From contig NZ_LGCN01000062.1 in assembly GCF_001279005.1 (NCBI RefSeq), forward strand, positions 1 through 60,456: a stretch of 60,456 bases of DNA, read 5' to 3'. This stretch comes from Streptomyces caelestis. GTDB taxonomy: Bacteria > Actinomycetota > Actinomycetes > Streptomycetales > Streptomycetaceae. The notes under the pieces are model-generated. The model had not been told where the DNA came from. It made no database searches and saw only the letters and a list, made by a program, of their open reading frames with translations. Every line of letters starts with the position of its first letter. Position 1 is the stretch's first letter. The position numbers were made by a program, and so were the translations under genes. Positions 35,791 to 44,586 of the stretch are shown here, in pieces.

Positions 35791-37410
35791 TCAGCGCGAC
35801 GCCGCCCCGGCGTCCGCCGTGGCGTCCGTCTCCGCCCCCGCCGCGGCGGGACCGCCGACCGCCGCCTGCGCCGCCGCGTACAGATCCGCCGGGCGGACCC
35901 CGCTCAGCGCCGTCACCAGGTGCCCGTCGGGGCGCACCAGCAGCACGGTGTGGGCCGCCGCACCCGGATAGCTCTCGGCGACCAGCAGCTCGGCCCGGTG
36001 CGGCAGCGCCGAGACGGCCGCCGCCAGCCGGGGCATGATCCCGGCGGACACCCAGTGCCGGCGCTCCCACACCCCCGTGCCGGGCGCGATCAGCACCACC
36101 AGCAGCGCGCCCCGGCCGAGCCGGTCCCGCAGCCGGACGAAGGTGCCGTCCTCCGCCGTGACCCGTACGTCCGTCACCGCCGACCCGGGGGCCGTCGGCA
36201 GGGGTGTCTCGCCCTCGAGGCGGCCGGGGGTGAGCGGCGAGCCGGCGTACGTCCCCGGCGCGCCCAGCGCGCCCCGCCCCAGATGGCCGTCCATCAGCAG
36301 GGCGTCGTGCCCCCGCGCGGACCCGGGAACGTAGGAGCGCAGCCCTCCGCCGCCGCGCACCAGCGGCAGCGCCTGGTCGGCGGCGCGCAGCCGGGCGGCG
36401 ACGACCGCGCGGCGCTCGGTCTGGTAGCTGTCGAGCAGCGCCTCGTGCGGACCGTGATGCCAGGCCAGCGCCAGCTTCCAGGCGAGGTTGTCGGCGTCGC
36501 GGAGCCCTTCCTCCAGCCCGTGCGTGCCCAGCGCGCCGAGCAGGTGGGCCGCGTCCCCGGCGAGGAACACCCGGTCGGCCCGCCAGCGCCGGGCCAGCCG
36601 GTGGTGGACGGTGTGCACCCCGGTGTCCAGCAGTTCGTACGGCGGGGTCGGACCGCCCGCCCAGCCGGCCAGGGTCTCCCGGATCCGGCCCAGCAGCAGT
36701 TCGGGCGTGACCAGGTCCTTGCCCGGCGGCAGCAGCCAGTCCAGGCGCCACACCCCGTCCGGCAGCGGGCGCGCGGTGATCTCCCCGGCCGAGGGGCCCG
36801 AGGTGCGCCACGGCGGCGTGCGGTGCAGCAGTGCCTCGTCGTGCCAGGGGAGCTCGGTGCGCAGGGCGGCCACGGCGTGACGTTCCACCGCGGTGCGGCC
36901 GGGGAAGCGGATGTCCTGGAGCTTGCGCACGGTCGAGCGCGAGCCGTCGCAGCCGACCAGGTAGCTGCCGCGCCACCAGGTGCCCGTCGCGCCCCGGGTG
37001 TGGGCGGCGACGCCCGAGGGTTCCTGCTCCATGGCGTCCAGCCGGCTGTTCGCGGCGACCTCGACGAGCCGTTCGCCGGCGAGGGCGGCGCGCAGGGCGC
37101 CCGTCAGGACGTGCTGGGCGATGTGCAGGGGAGCGGGCTCGGTGTCGCCGAAGGCGACCTCGGCCGTCACCTGCTTGCGCCGCATCGACCGCCATCCGGC
37201 CCAACGGAGACCGGCGTGGACGAGCGGCACTCCGGTCAGCCGCTCCATGAGCGCGGCGGTCTCCTCGCGCAGGACGATGGTGCGGGCCGGGCGGGGTTCG
37301 TCCTTGCCCGCGCCTTCGTCGAGGACCACGCACGGTACTTCCTGGCGTGCCAGCGCCAGTGCGAGCGCGAGCCCGACGGGCCCCGCTCCGACGATGATCA
37401 CCGGGTCCAC
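35791..37410 (-). CDS. FAD-dependent aromatic hydroxylase-type monooxygenase
   Basis: A 539-aa group A flavoprotein monooxygenase (PheA/TfdB/PobA fold). The dinucleotide-binding GxGxxG is at residues 8-13 (VIIVGAGPVGLALALALA), the NAD(P)H/FAD DG motif is VGCDGSRSTVRK, and the ribityl-binding GD motif is RVFLAGDAAHLLGALGTHGLEEGLRDADNLAWKLA. A thioredoxin-like C-terminal domain follows (about 400-510). The aromatic substrate cannot be read from sequence. The GTG start at 37410 is chosen because the FAD motif begins five codons later and AGGGGG lies upstream. Its promoter region contains TTGACG on the minus strand (37523-37518) and the small palindrome GCAA-N4-TTGC (37497-37508). Confidence 0.88.
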   Translation of the reverse strand: MDPVIIVGAGPVGLALALALARQEVPCVVLDEGAGKDEPRPARTIVLREETAALMERLTGVPLVHAGLRWAGWRSMRRKQVTAEVAFGDTEPAPLHIAQHVLTGALRAALAGERLVEVAANSRLDAMEQEPSGVAAHTRGATGTWWRGSYLVGCDGSRSTVRKLQDIRFPGRTAVERHAVAALRTELPWHDEALLHRTPPWRTSGPSAGEITARPLPDGVWRLDWLLPPGKDLVTPELLLGRIRETLAGWAGGPTPPYELLDTGVHTVHHRLARRWRADRVFLAGDAAHLLGALGTHGLEEGLRDADNLAWKLALAWHHGPHEALLDSYQTERRAVVAARLRAADQALPLVRGGGGLRSYVPGSARGHDALLMDGHLGRGALGAPGTYAGSPLTPGRLEGETPLPTAPGSAVTDVRVTAEDGTFVRLRDRLGRGALLVVLIAPGTGVWERRHWVSAGIMPRLAAAVSALPHRAELLVAESYPGAAAHTVLLVRPDGHLVTALSGVRPADLYAAAQAAVGGPAAAGAETDATADAGAASR

Positions 37411-37641
37411 GGCGCGGCGCCCCCTGCTCGAAGTGACGTCTGAAGGGACGTGGAGGAACAGGAAGATGGAGCAGGGTGCACGATCACAGAACGTATGCAA
37501 CCTATTGCCGGTGCTTGCGTCAAGTGACCGAAGGCCAGTGGCGATCATGAAGTGGGCCGGGGCCCGTCACACCACTCGACCGTTCCTCGCACGAGTCCGG
37601 TGCGCACCGCTCCTCCGTACCGCCGGGGGCGGCCGGCAACG

Positions 37642-37688
37642 CGACATGACTGTGGCCCGCCGGGATACGGCGGGCCACAGTCATGTCG
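37642..37688 (-). terminator. gluABCD operon terminator
   Basis: A 21-bp perfect inverted repeat (37642-37662 with 37668-37688) with a 5-nt loop lies 15 nt beyond the gluD stop. It is the strongest hairpin of the window and separates the glu operon from the monooxygenase gene downstream in the same direction. Confidence 0.9.
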
Positions 37689-37703
37689 TGCGTCAGGCGC
37701 GTG

Positions 37704-38606
37704 TCACTGGTCCGCGCCGGTCTTGAACGTGCCGCCGACCTCCGCCGCGTTGAGGTCGTCGACGTCCTCCGCGCCGAGCACCGCGCCCGTGCCGCGCCTG
37801 CTGCGGCGCAGCCGTCCCTCGAGCCAGGAGGCGAACGAGGTGAGGAGGAAGTTCAGGGCGATGAAGACGACCGCCACCACGATGAAGCTGGGGATGACGT
37901 TGGCGTAGTTGGCCGCCAGCGTGGCGCGCGAGTTCAGCAGCTCGGTGAAGCCGAGCATCACGCCGCCCAGCGCGGTGTCCTTCACGATGACGACCAGCTG
38001 GCTGACGATCGCCGGGAGCATCACCGTGACCGCCTGCGGCAGCAGGATGCTGCTCATCGTCTGGCTCTTGCGCAGGCCGATCGCCTGGGCCGCCTCGGAC
38101 TGTCCCTTGGGCAGGGACAGGATGCCGGCCCGGACCACCTCGGCGAGCACCGAGGCGTTGTAGAGCACCAGGCCGGTGACGACCGCGTACAGGGGCCGGG
38201 CCTCGCTGGTGACGTCCGTGGACCGGGCGAAGAACTCGTTGGCGAACAGCATCAGCAGCAGCACCGGGATGGCCCGGAAGAACTCGACCACCGCGCCGGC
38301 CGGGACGCGCACCCAGCGGTGGTCCGACATGCGCGCGATGCCGAGGACCGCGCCCAGCGGGAGGGCGATGACCATGGCGAGGGCCGCCGCCTTCAGCGTG
38401 TCGGCCAGACCCGGCAGCAGGTACGTCGTCCAGGCCTCGGACGTGGTGAAGGGCTTCCACAGGGCCCACTCCAGCTGGCCCTTGTCGTCCAGCACCTGCC
38501 AGATCCACCACAGCAGCAGGGCGAGCAGGACGAAGAAGACGACCGAGAAGGCCAGGTTGCGCCGCTTGGCCTTCGGGCCGGGTACGTCGTAGAGGACAGA
38601 AGTCAT
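37704..38606 (-). CDS. gluD: Glutamate ABC transporter permease GluD
   Basis: A 300-aa HisM-type permease of a polar amino acid importer. It has about five to six spans and the ABC-contacting EAA loop ILSLPKGQSEAAQAIGLRKSQTMSSILLPQAV. The N-terminal MTSVLYDVPGPKAKRRNLAFSVVFFVLLALLLWWIWQVL precedes the first span, and a roughly 40-aa polar tail ends the protein. The ATG at 38606 overlaps the gluC stop (ATGA). Last gene of gluABCD; it pairs with GluC in the membrane channel. Confidence 0.94.
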   Translation of the reverse strand: MTSVLYDVPGPKAKRRNLAFSVVFFVLLALLLWWIWQVLDDKGQLEWALWKPFTTSEAWTTYLLPGLADTLKAAALAMVIALPLGAVLGIARMSDHRWVRVPAGAVVEFFRAIPVLLLMLFANEFFARSTDVTSEARPLYAVVTGLVLYNASVLAEVVRAGILSLPKGQSEAAQAIGLRKSQTMSSILLPQAVTVMLPAIVSQLVVIVKDTALGGVMLGFTELLNSRATLAANYANVIPSFIVVAVVFIALNFLLTSFASWLEGRLRRSRRGTGAVLGAEDVDDLNAAEVGGTFKTGADQ

Positions 38607-39280
38607 CGCTTCACCGCCAGGCGCTTGCTCAGCCAGTTGAGGATCAGACCGGTGGGCAGGGTCAGTACCACGAACCCGAAGGCGAAGACCGCGCCGATGA
38701 GCAGCGTCTGTGCCTCGTTCTCGATCATCCCCTTCATCAGGAACGCGGCCTCCGCCACACCGATGGTGGCCGCCACGGTCGTGTTCTTGGTCAGCGCGAT
38801 CAGCACGTTGGCCAGGGGGCCGATCACCGAGCGGAACGCCTGCGGCAGCACGACGAGGCCGAGCACCTGGCTGAAGCTCAGCCCGAGGGCCCGTGCCGCC
38901 TCCGCCTGTCCGACGGGCACCGTGTTGATGCCGGAGCGGATCGCCTCGCACACGAAGGCGGCGGTGTAGGCGACGAGGCCGAGCACGGCCAGCCGGAAGT
39001 ACATGAGGTCGAAGTCGTCCCGCGCGCCCATCGTCATGCCGAAGATGTCGGCGAGGCCGAGCGACGTGAAGACGATGATGACGGTCAGGGGAATGTTCCG
39101 GACGACGTTCACGTAGGCGGTGCCGAAGCCGCGCATCAGGGGGACGGGGCTGACCCGCATGGCCGCCAGCAGGGTGCCCCAGACCAGGGAGCCGACGGCC
39201 GAGAAGACGGTGAGCTGCACCGTGACCCAGAAAGCGCCCAGCAGGGACGGGTCGTCATATTTTGAAAGAAAGTCGAACAC
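38603..39280 (-). CDS. gluC: Glutamate ABC transporter permease GluC
   Basis: A 225-aa permease with about five spans and the EAA motif SGINTVPVGQAEAARALGLSFSQVLGLVVLPQAFR. This is full length for the family. It starts MFDFLSKYDD and its stop overlaps the gluD start. With GluD it forms the heterodimeric channel driven by GluA. The gap to gluB upstream is 132 nt and contains an imperfect GC-rich inverted repeat (39328-39405 region) that may tune expression of the permeases below the binding protein. Confidence 0.94.
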   Translation of the reverse strand: MFDFLSKYDDPSLLGAFWVTVQLTVFSAVGSLVWGTLLAAMRVSPVPLMRGFGTAYVNVVRNIPLTVIIVFTSLGLADIFGMTMGARDDFDLMYFRLAVLGLVAYTAAFVCEAIRSGINTVPVGQAEAARALGLSFSQVLGLVVLPQAFRSVIGPLANVLIALTKNTTVAATIGVAEAAFLMKGMIENEAQTLLIGAVFAFGFVVLTLPTGLILNWLSKRLAVKR

Positions 39281-39412
39281 GATCTCCCGCGCTTCCGGGT
39301 GTGTGACGTACGTGGCGGACGTGACGCGCCGCCGCCGGACCGGTGGTGGGCGGCGGCGCGTCTGCGGATCCCCGCGTCCGCCGCGGGGATCCTGCGTCGG
39401 CGGAGTCCCGCG

Positions 39413-40255
39413 TTACTGGACGAGCTGGCCGATCTTCGGGGCGCGCTCGTTCTTGTAGTTCGCCGGGCCGAAGTTCTCCTCGACGGCCTTGTCCCACGAA
39501 CCGTCGCTGACCATCTTCTCGAGCGCCTTGTTGACCTTGTCCACGGTCTCGGTGTCGCCCTTCTTGACGCCGATGCCGTAGTTCTCGTTGCTCAGCTTCA
39601 GGCCGGCGAGCTTGAACTTGCCCTTGTACTGGTCCTGCGCGGCGTAGCCGGCGAGGATCGAGTCGTCGGTGGTCAGCGCGTCCACCTGGCCGTTCTGCAG
39701 GGCGGACAGGCACTCCGAGTAGCCGCCGCGGTTGCTCAGCTGGGCCTTCGGCGCGAAGTCGTTCTTGACGTTCTGCGCCGAGGTGGAGCCGGTCACCGAG
39801 CAGAGCTTCTTGTCGTTCAGGTCCGTGGCCTCGGAGATGTCCGAGTCCGCCTTGACCAGCAGGTCCTGGTGGGCCAGCAGGTACGGGCCGGCGAAGTCGA
39901 CCTTCTGCTTGCGCTCGTCGGTGATCGAGTACGTCGCCGCGATGAGCTTCACGTCCCCGCGGGAGAGGGCGTTCTCGCGCTCGGCGCTCTTGGTCTCGAC
40001 CCACTCGATCTGGTCGGGCTCGTAACCGAGCTCCTTGGCGACGTAGGTCACCACGTCCACGTCGAAGCCCTCGTAGCCCTGCGGGGTCTTCAGTCCCAGA
40101 CCGGGCTGGTCGTACTTGATGCCGATCTTGATCTTGCCGCCGCCGCCCGAGGAGGACGAACCGTTGTCACCGCTGTCGTCGCCGCCACAGGCGGTCGCGG
40201 TCAGGGCGAGGGCGAACACGGCGGCCGAGGCGGCGGTGACCTTGCGGAGCTTCAT
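39413..40255 (-). CDS. gluB: Glutamate-binding lipoprotein GluB
   Basis: A 280-aa extracellular solute-binding protein, family 3. A lipoprotein signal peptide (MKLRKVTAASAAVFALALTATACGG) places the lipidated cysteine at 26, followed by a Gly/Ser/Asp linker. The periplasmic-type two-lobed domain begins KIKIGIKYDQPGLGLKTPQGYEGFDVDVVTYVAKELG and contains the SAERENALSRGDVKLIAATYSITDERKQKVDFAGPY ligand-binding segment, including the usual amino acid-contacting Arg/Asp area. The start is Met at 40255. It delivers glutamate to GluCD. Confidence 0.94.
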   Translation of the reverse strand: MKLRKVTAASAAVFALALTATACGGDDSGDNGSSSSGGGGKIKIGIKYDQPGLGLKTPQGYEGFDVDVVTYVAKELGYEPDQIEWVETKSAERENALSRGDVKLIAATYSITDERKQKVDFAGPYLLAHQDLLVKADSDISEATDLNDKKLCSVTGSTSAQNVKNDFAPKAQLSNRGGYSECLSALQNGQVDALTTDDSILAGYAAQDQYKGKFKLAGLKLSNENYGIGVKKGDTETVDKVNKALEKMVSDGSWDKAVEENFGPANYKNERAPKIGQLVQ

Positions 40256-40335
40256 GGTGCACATCCTTTGGCTGGTGAGGTGATGCGGCCCGGGCGGTGT
40301 CCGGTGACGCAGGTCGTCGGGGCGCGGGGCGCGCC

Positions 40336-41112
40336 TCAGTGGTGCAGGATCTTCGACAGGAAGTCCTTGGCGCGGTCGCTGCGCGGATTGCTGAAGAACT
40401 GGTCCGGCGAAGCCTGTTCGACGATGCGACCGTCCGCCATGAACACCACGCGGTTCGCCGCCGAGCGGGCGAAGCCCATCTCGTGGGTGACGACGATCAT
40501 GGTCATGCCGTCCCGGGCGAGCTGCTGCATGACCTCCAGCACCTCGTTGATCATCTCCGGGTCGAGCGCCGAGGTCGGCTCGTCGAAGAGCATGACCTTG
40601 GGCTCCATGGCCAGGGCGCGCGCGATGGCGACGCGCTGCTGCTGGCCGCCGGAGAGCTGTGCGGGGTACTTCTCGGCCTGCGCGCCCACACCGACCCGGT
40701 CGAGCAGGGCACGGGCCCGCTCCTCGGCCGCCTTCTTCTCCTTCTTGCGGACCTTGACCTGGCCCAGCGTCACGTTCTCGAGCACGGTCTTGTGCGCGAA
40801 GAGGTTGAAGGACTGGAAGACCATGCCCACGTCGGCCCGCAGCCGGGCGAGCTCCTTGCCCTCGTGGGGCAGGGGCTTGCCGTCGATGGCGATCGAACCG
40901 GAGTCGATCGTCTCCAGACGGTTGATGGTGCGGCACAGGGTGGACTTGCCGGACCCGGAGGGTCCGATGACCACGACGACTTCGCCACGGGCGATCGTCA
41001 GGTCGATGTCCTGGAGTACGTGCAACGCGCCGAAGTGCTTGTTGACGCTCTTCAGGACGACCAGATCGCCGGTCGCGGCCACATCTTCCTTGGCCACCGA
41101 TACTTCGGTCAT
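40336..41112 (-). CDS. gluA: Glutamate ABC transporter ATPase GluA
   Basis: A 258-aa ABC ATPase for polar amino acid import. Walker A GPSGSGKST, Q-loop VFQSFNLFAHKTVLENV, signature LSGGQQQR, Walker B VMLFDEPTSALDP and H-loop VVTHEMGFAR are all present. The N-terminal 20 residues (MTEVSVAKEDVAATGDLVVL) precede the ATPase. It is the first gene of the leftward gluABCD operon, facing gluR across a 285-bp control region. Confidence 0.95.
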   Translation of the reverse strand: MTEVSVAKEDVAATGDLVVLKSVNKHFGALHVLQDIDLTIARGEVVVVIGPSGSGKSTLCRTINRLETIDSGSIAIDGKPLPHEGKELARLRADVGMVFQSFNLFAHKTVLENVTLGQVKVRKKEKKAAEERARALLDRVGVGAQAEKYPAQLSGGQQQRVAIARALAMEPKVMLFDEPTSALDPEMINEVLEVMQQLARDGMTMIVVTHEMGFARSAANRVVFMADGRIVEQASPDQFFSNPRSDRAKDFLSKILHH

Positions 41113-41178
41113 CGCTCTCGGGCTCCGTCCTCCTCGGTTTCGGAGGACAGTAGTAACCCGTCGGACCTGCGTCATTAC

Positions 41179-41220
41179 ATCTGAGGGGAATCTGAGCATC
41201 ACGATCCGATAGCAATCGGA
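41179..41220. promoter_or_regulatory. Probable GluR-binding/promoter region of gluA-gluR
   Basis: Two copies of ATCTGAG stand 11 bp apart (41179-41185 and 41190-41196), the helical spacing typical of tandem OmpR-family regulator half-sites. They are followed by a palindrome TCCGAT-AGCA-ATCGGA (41205-41220). Both lie 67-108 bp upstream of the gluA start and near the middle of the gap to gluR. In S. coelicolor GluR controls gluABCD from this gap (recalled). Confidence 0.6.
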
Positions 41221-41397
41221 CACCTGCCGTAGCACTTGCGAGCAGGGGTGATTCCAGCCGGGTAACGGTACGAAAGAGCAACCGGAACCCTCTTGACGCC
41301 GTCCTCGTTCATCGGCGTCACTGCAAGGTGCACCCGCCCGTGCACACGTTCTCCTACCCGAGGGGGGCGTACGGCCGATGAACCGAAGGGGGCCCTG

Positions 41398-42084
41398 GTG
41401 AGACTGCTCCTCGTCGAGGACGACAACCACGTCGCCGCCGCCCTGTCGGCTGTCCTGGCGCGGCACGGGTTCGACGTCACCCACGCGCGCAGCGGCGAGG
41501 AGGCGCTCCAGGCGCTCGTCCCCGAGGGCGACGGCTTCGGCGTCGTCCTGCTCGACCTGGGACTGCCCGACCAGGACGGCTACGAGGTCTGCGGCAAGAT
41601 CCGCAAACGCACCGGCACGCCGGTGATCATGGTCACCGCGCGCTCCGACGTGCGCTCGCGCATCCACGGCCTCAACCTCGGCGCCGACGACTACGTGGTC
41701 AAGCCGTACGACACGGGGGAGCTGCTCGCGCGGATCCACGCCGTCAGCCGGCGCACCGTCCACGAGGAGGCCACGGGCGGCACGGAGACCGAGCTGCGGC
41801 TCGGCCCGGTCCGTATCGAGCTGCCGACCCGCCAGGTCAGCGTCAACGGTTCGGCCGTCCCACTGACCCGCAAGGAGTTCGATCTGCTCGCCCTGCTCGC
41901 CCAGCGGCCGGGGGTCGTCTTCCGCCGGGAACAGATCATCAGCGAGGTGTGGCGCACCAGCTGGGAGGGGACCGGGCGCACCCTGGAGGTGCACGTCGCC
42001 TCCCTGCGGGCCAAGCTCCGCATGCCCGCCCTCATCGAGACCGTGCGCGGCGTCGGCTACCGGCTCGTCGCGCCGACGGCATAG
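41398..42084 (+). CDS. gluR: OmpR-family response regulator GluR
   Basis: A 228-aa response regulator: receiver at about 1-120 with acidic residues Glu7-Asp8-Asp9, phospho-acceptor Asp53 (VVLLDLGLPDQDG), Thr in MVTAR and Lys in VVKPYD. An OmpR/PhoB winged helix follows at about 135-225 (LTRKEFDLLALLAQRPGVVFRREQIISEVW...GRTLEVHVASLRAKL...RGVGYRL). The GTG at 41398 is the start; GAAGGGGG precedes it. Kinase gluK starts 9 nt after. Synteny next to gluABCD identifies it as GluR of the GluR-GluK glutamate-sensing system. Confidence 0.92.
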   Translation: MRLLLVEDDNHVAAALSAVLARHGFDVTHARSGEEALQALVPEGDGFGVVLLDLGLPDQDGYEVCGKIRKRTGTPVIMVTARSDVRSRIHGLNLGADDYVVKPYDTGELLARIHAVSRRTVHEEATGGTETELRLGPVRIELPTRQVSVNGSAVPLTRKEFDLLALLAQRPGVVFRREQIISEVWRTSWEGTGRTLEVHVASLRAKLRMPALIETVRGVGYRLVAPTA

Positions 42085-42093
42085 CGGGGCCGG

Positions 42094-43527
42094 GTGCACA
42101 CGCGGCTGCTTCCGCTGCTCACCGTCCTGATGGCGGCCGTCCTGCTCGCCCTCGGCGTCCCGCTGGCCGTCAGCCTGGCCGGCGCGCAGCAGCAGCGGGT
42201 CGTCGTGGACCGGATCGACGACACCGCGCGCTTCGCGGCCCTCGCCCAGTTCGTCACCGAGCCCACCGACCCGGCCGGCGCGGACATCAACGAGCGCCGC
42301 GAGACGCTCCGCAGCGAGCTGCGCAGCTACCACACGGTCTACGGCATCCGCGCGGGCGTCTTCTACCGCAACGACTCGCCCATGGCGCACGCCCCGGACG
42401 ACTGGCTCCCGCCCCGTACGGGCGAGGTGCGCGACGCCTTCGAGGAGGCGCTGCTCAGCCGCCGCAGCCACGACCCCGAGCAGGTGTGGCCGTGGCAGCG
42501 GCGCAGCCTGGTGGTGGCCTCGCCGGTCATCCGGGACGGCGACGTCGTCGCGGTCGTGGTCACCGACTCGCCGACCGGACAGATGCGCTCCCGCATCCTC
42601 CAGGGCTGGCTGGTCATCGCCGCGGGCGAGGCGGCCGCGATGCTGCTCGCGGTCGGCGCGGCCCTGCGGCTGACCGGCTGGGTGCTCAAGCCCGTACGGG
42701 TCCTGGACGCCACCACCCACGACATCGCCACCGGACGGCTGAAGTCCCGGGTCGCGGCGGCCGGCGGACCGCCGGAGCTCAGACGGCTCGCCCGGTCGTT
42801 CAACGAGATGGCCGACAACGTCGAGAGCGTGCTGGAGCAGCAGCGCGCCTTCGTCGCCGACGCCTCGCACCAGCTGCGCAACCCGCTCTCGGCGCTGCTG
42901 CTGCGCATCGAGCTGCTCGCCCTGGAGCTGCCCGAGGGCAACGAGGAGATCGCCTCCGTGCAGGCCGAGGGCAAGCGTCTGGCGCAGGTCCTGGACGACC
43001 TGCTCGGTCTGGCGCTCGCCGAGCACAGCGAGGCCGACCTCCAGGTCGCCGACATCGGCGCCCTGGCCGCCGAACGGGTGGCGGCCTGGTCGCCCACCGC
43101 CGAGGCCAAGGGCGTCCGGCTGACCGGCGCCTGTCCGCCGACGACCGCGTGGGCCGACCCGGTGGCGCTGTCCAGCGCCCTGGACGCGGTGATCGACAAC
43201 GCGGTGAAGTTCACGCCCGGGGGCGAGACCGTCGAGGTCGCCGTCGCCTCCGACGGCGACGTGTGCACCGTCGTCGTCACCGACAACGGTCCGGGACTGA
43301 CCGAGGAGGAGCTGACCCGCGTCGGCGACCGCTTCTGGCGCAGCGGCCGGCACCAGAACGTCAAGGGCTCGGGCCTGGGCCTGTCCATCTCCCGGGCGCT
43401 GCTCGCGGCGGGCGGCGGCTCGATCGCGTACGGGCGTCACGAACCGCACGGGCTGCGGGTGACCGTGACGGTGCCGAGGAACGCCCCCACGGGTGAGGCG
43501 ACGGGTCAGGGCTTGACGGACCGGTAG
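42094..43527 (+). CDS. gluK: Sensor histidine kinase GluK
   Basis: A 477-aa membrane kinase. The first span is at about 6-28 (LPLLTVLMAAVLLALGVPLAV). An extracytoplasmic sensor of about 130 aa follows, then a second span at about 170-190 (LVIAAGEAAAMLLAVGAALRLTGW) and HAMP (about 190-245). HisKA has its His in ADASHQLRNPLSALLL, and the HATPase has N-box DAVIDNAVKFT, G1 VTDNGPGL and G2 KGSGLGLSI. The roughly 130-aa sensor probably reads extracellular glutamate, as reported for the S. coelicolor homologue. The start is GTG 42094. Its last 22 nt overlap tail-to-tail with the TAXI gene. Confidence 0.92.
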   Translation: MHTRLLPLLTVLMAAVLLALGVPLAVSLAGAQQQRVVVDRIDDTARFAALAQFVTEPTDPAGADINERRETLRSELRSYHTVYGIRAGVFYRNDSPMAHAPDDWLPPRTGEVRDAFEEALLSRRSHDPEQVWPWQRRSLVVASPVIRDGDVVAVVVTDSPTGQMRSRILQGWLVIAAGEAAAMLLAVGAALRLTGWVLKPVRVLDATTHDIATGRLKSRVAAAGGPPELRRLARSFNEMADNVESVLEQQRAFVADASHQLRNPLSALLLRIELLALELPEGNEEIASVQAEGKRLAQVLDDLLGLALAEHSEADLQVADIGALAAERVAAWSPTAEAKGVRLTGACPPTTAWADPVALSSALDAVIDNAVKFTPGGETVEVAVASDGDVCTVVVTDNGPGLTEEELTRVGDRFWRSGRHQNVKGSGLGLSISRALLAAGGGSIAYGRHEPHGLRVTVTVPRNAPTGEATGQGLTDR

Positions 43528-44501
43528 TACCGGCGGGCGCCCTCGTGCAGCCGGAGCGGGTCGGTGTAGATCGCGGTGCGCACGTCGACCAGCTGCGCGG
43601 AGTGGACGTGCGCCCCGATGTTGTCCCGGCTCCTGAGCACGACGCGGGTCAGCCACTCGGTGAGGCGGGGATCGGCGTCGGCCCGGGCGATCAGGAGGTT
43701 GGACACCGCCATCGTCGGGACGGCCGAGCCGGGCTGACTGCCCGGGTAGGCCGACTCCGGCATGTTGGTGGCGCGGTAGTGGCGCGTGGCGCCGCCCTCC
43801 CTGTGCAGCTCGGAGACGAGGCGGGCGTCGATCGGCACGAACCGGATCGCGGACCGCTCGGCGAGCGTCTTCAGACCGTCCGTGGGCAGTCCGCCCGACC
43901 AGAAGAAGGCGTCCAGACCGTGCCCCAGCCGCTCCGGGCCGGTGTCGATGCCGTCGGAGGAGGGCCTGATGTCCGTCTCCGGGTCGATGCCGGTCGCCCG
44001 GAGCACCCGGTCGGCGATGAGCCGGACGCCCGACTTGGGCGACCCTATGGCCACCCGCTTGCCCCGCAGGTCCGCGACGGAGCGGATGCCCGAGTCGGGC
44101 GCGACGGCGAGCTGCACGTAGTCGTCGTACAGGCGCGCCACCCCGCGCAGCCGGCCGGCGCCCGGCCGGCCGCTCAGCCGGTACGTCTCCACCGCGTCGG
44201 CCGCGGCGATCGCGAAGTCCGCCTCCCCGGTCGCCACCCGGCGCACGTTCTCCTGCGACCCGTCACTCGTCTCCAGCCGCACGTCGAGGTCGGGCATGTG
44301 CTTGCCGAGCGAGCTGCGCAGGAGTTCGCCGTACTTCTGGTAGACCCCCGCGCGGGTGCCCGTGCTCAGCGTGATCGTCCCGCCCGGCGGCTCCTCGTCC
44401 CAGGGCGCCAGCCACCACAGCAGCAGTCCGAGCACCACGAAACCGGCGGTCGCGCCCCGCAGGGCCCGTCGCCTGCCGATCCGGGACAGCATGGGGGACA
44501 T
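43506..44501 (-). CDS. TAXI-family solute-binding protein
   Basis: A 331-aa protein with one N-terminal membrane segment (about 18-35, GATAGFVVLGLLLWWLAPW) and no lipobox. It is followed by a TAXI-type (TRAP transporter-associated extracytoplasmic immunogenic) binding domain: ITLSTGTRAGVYQKYGELLRSSLGKHMPDLDVRLETSDGSQENVRRVATGEADFAIAAADAVETYR. The ligand in this family is often glutamate/glutamine or another dicarboxylate. No TRAP permease gene is next to it. Being convergent with gluK, it could supply an accessory glutamate sensor (speculative) or serve a distant TRAP permease. Confidence 0.88.
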   Translation of the reverse strand: MSPMLSRIGRRRALRGATAGFVVLGLLLWWLAPWDEEPPGGTITLSTGTRAGVYQKYGELLRSSLGKHMPDLDVRLETSDGSQENVRRVATGEADFAIAAADAVETYRLSGRPGAGRLRGVARLYDDYVQLAVAPDSGIRSVADLRGKRVAIGSPKSGVRLIADRVLRATGIDPETDIRPSSDGIDTGPERLGHGLDAFFWSGGLPTDGLKTLAERSAIRFVPIDARLVSELHREGGATRHYRATNMPESAYPGSQPGSAVPTMAVSNLLIARADADPRLTEWLTRVVLRSRDNIGAHVHSAQLVDVRTAIYTDPLRLHEGARRYYRSVKP

Positions 44502-44586
44502 GCGTGCGATCCTGCCAGCCGGGGTGCCCGCTGACCAGGGCGGAGCTCACAGGAGGGGCGGCCGGGGCGGCCGCTACAGTCGCGGC

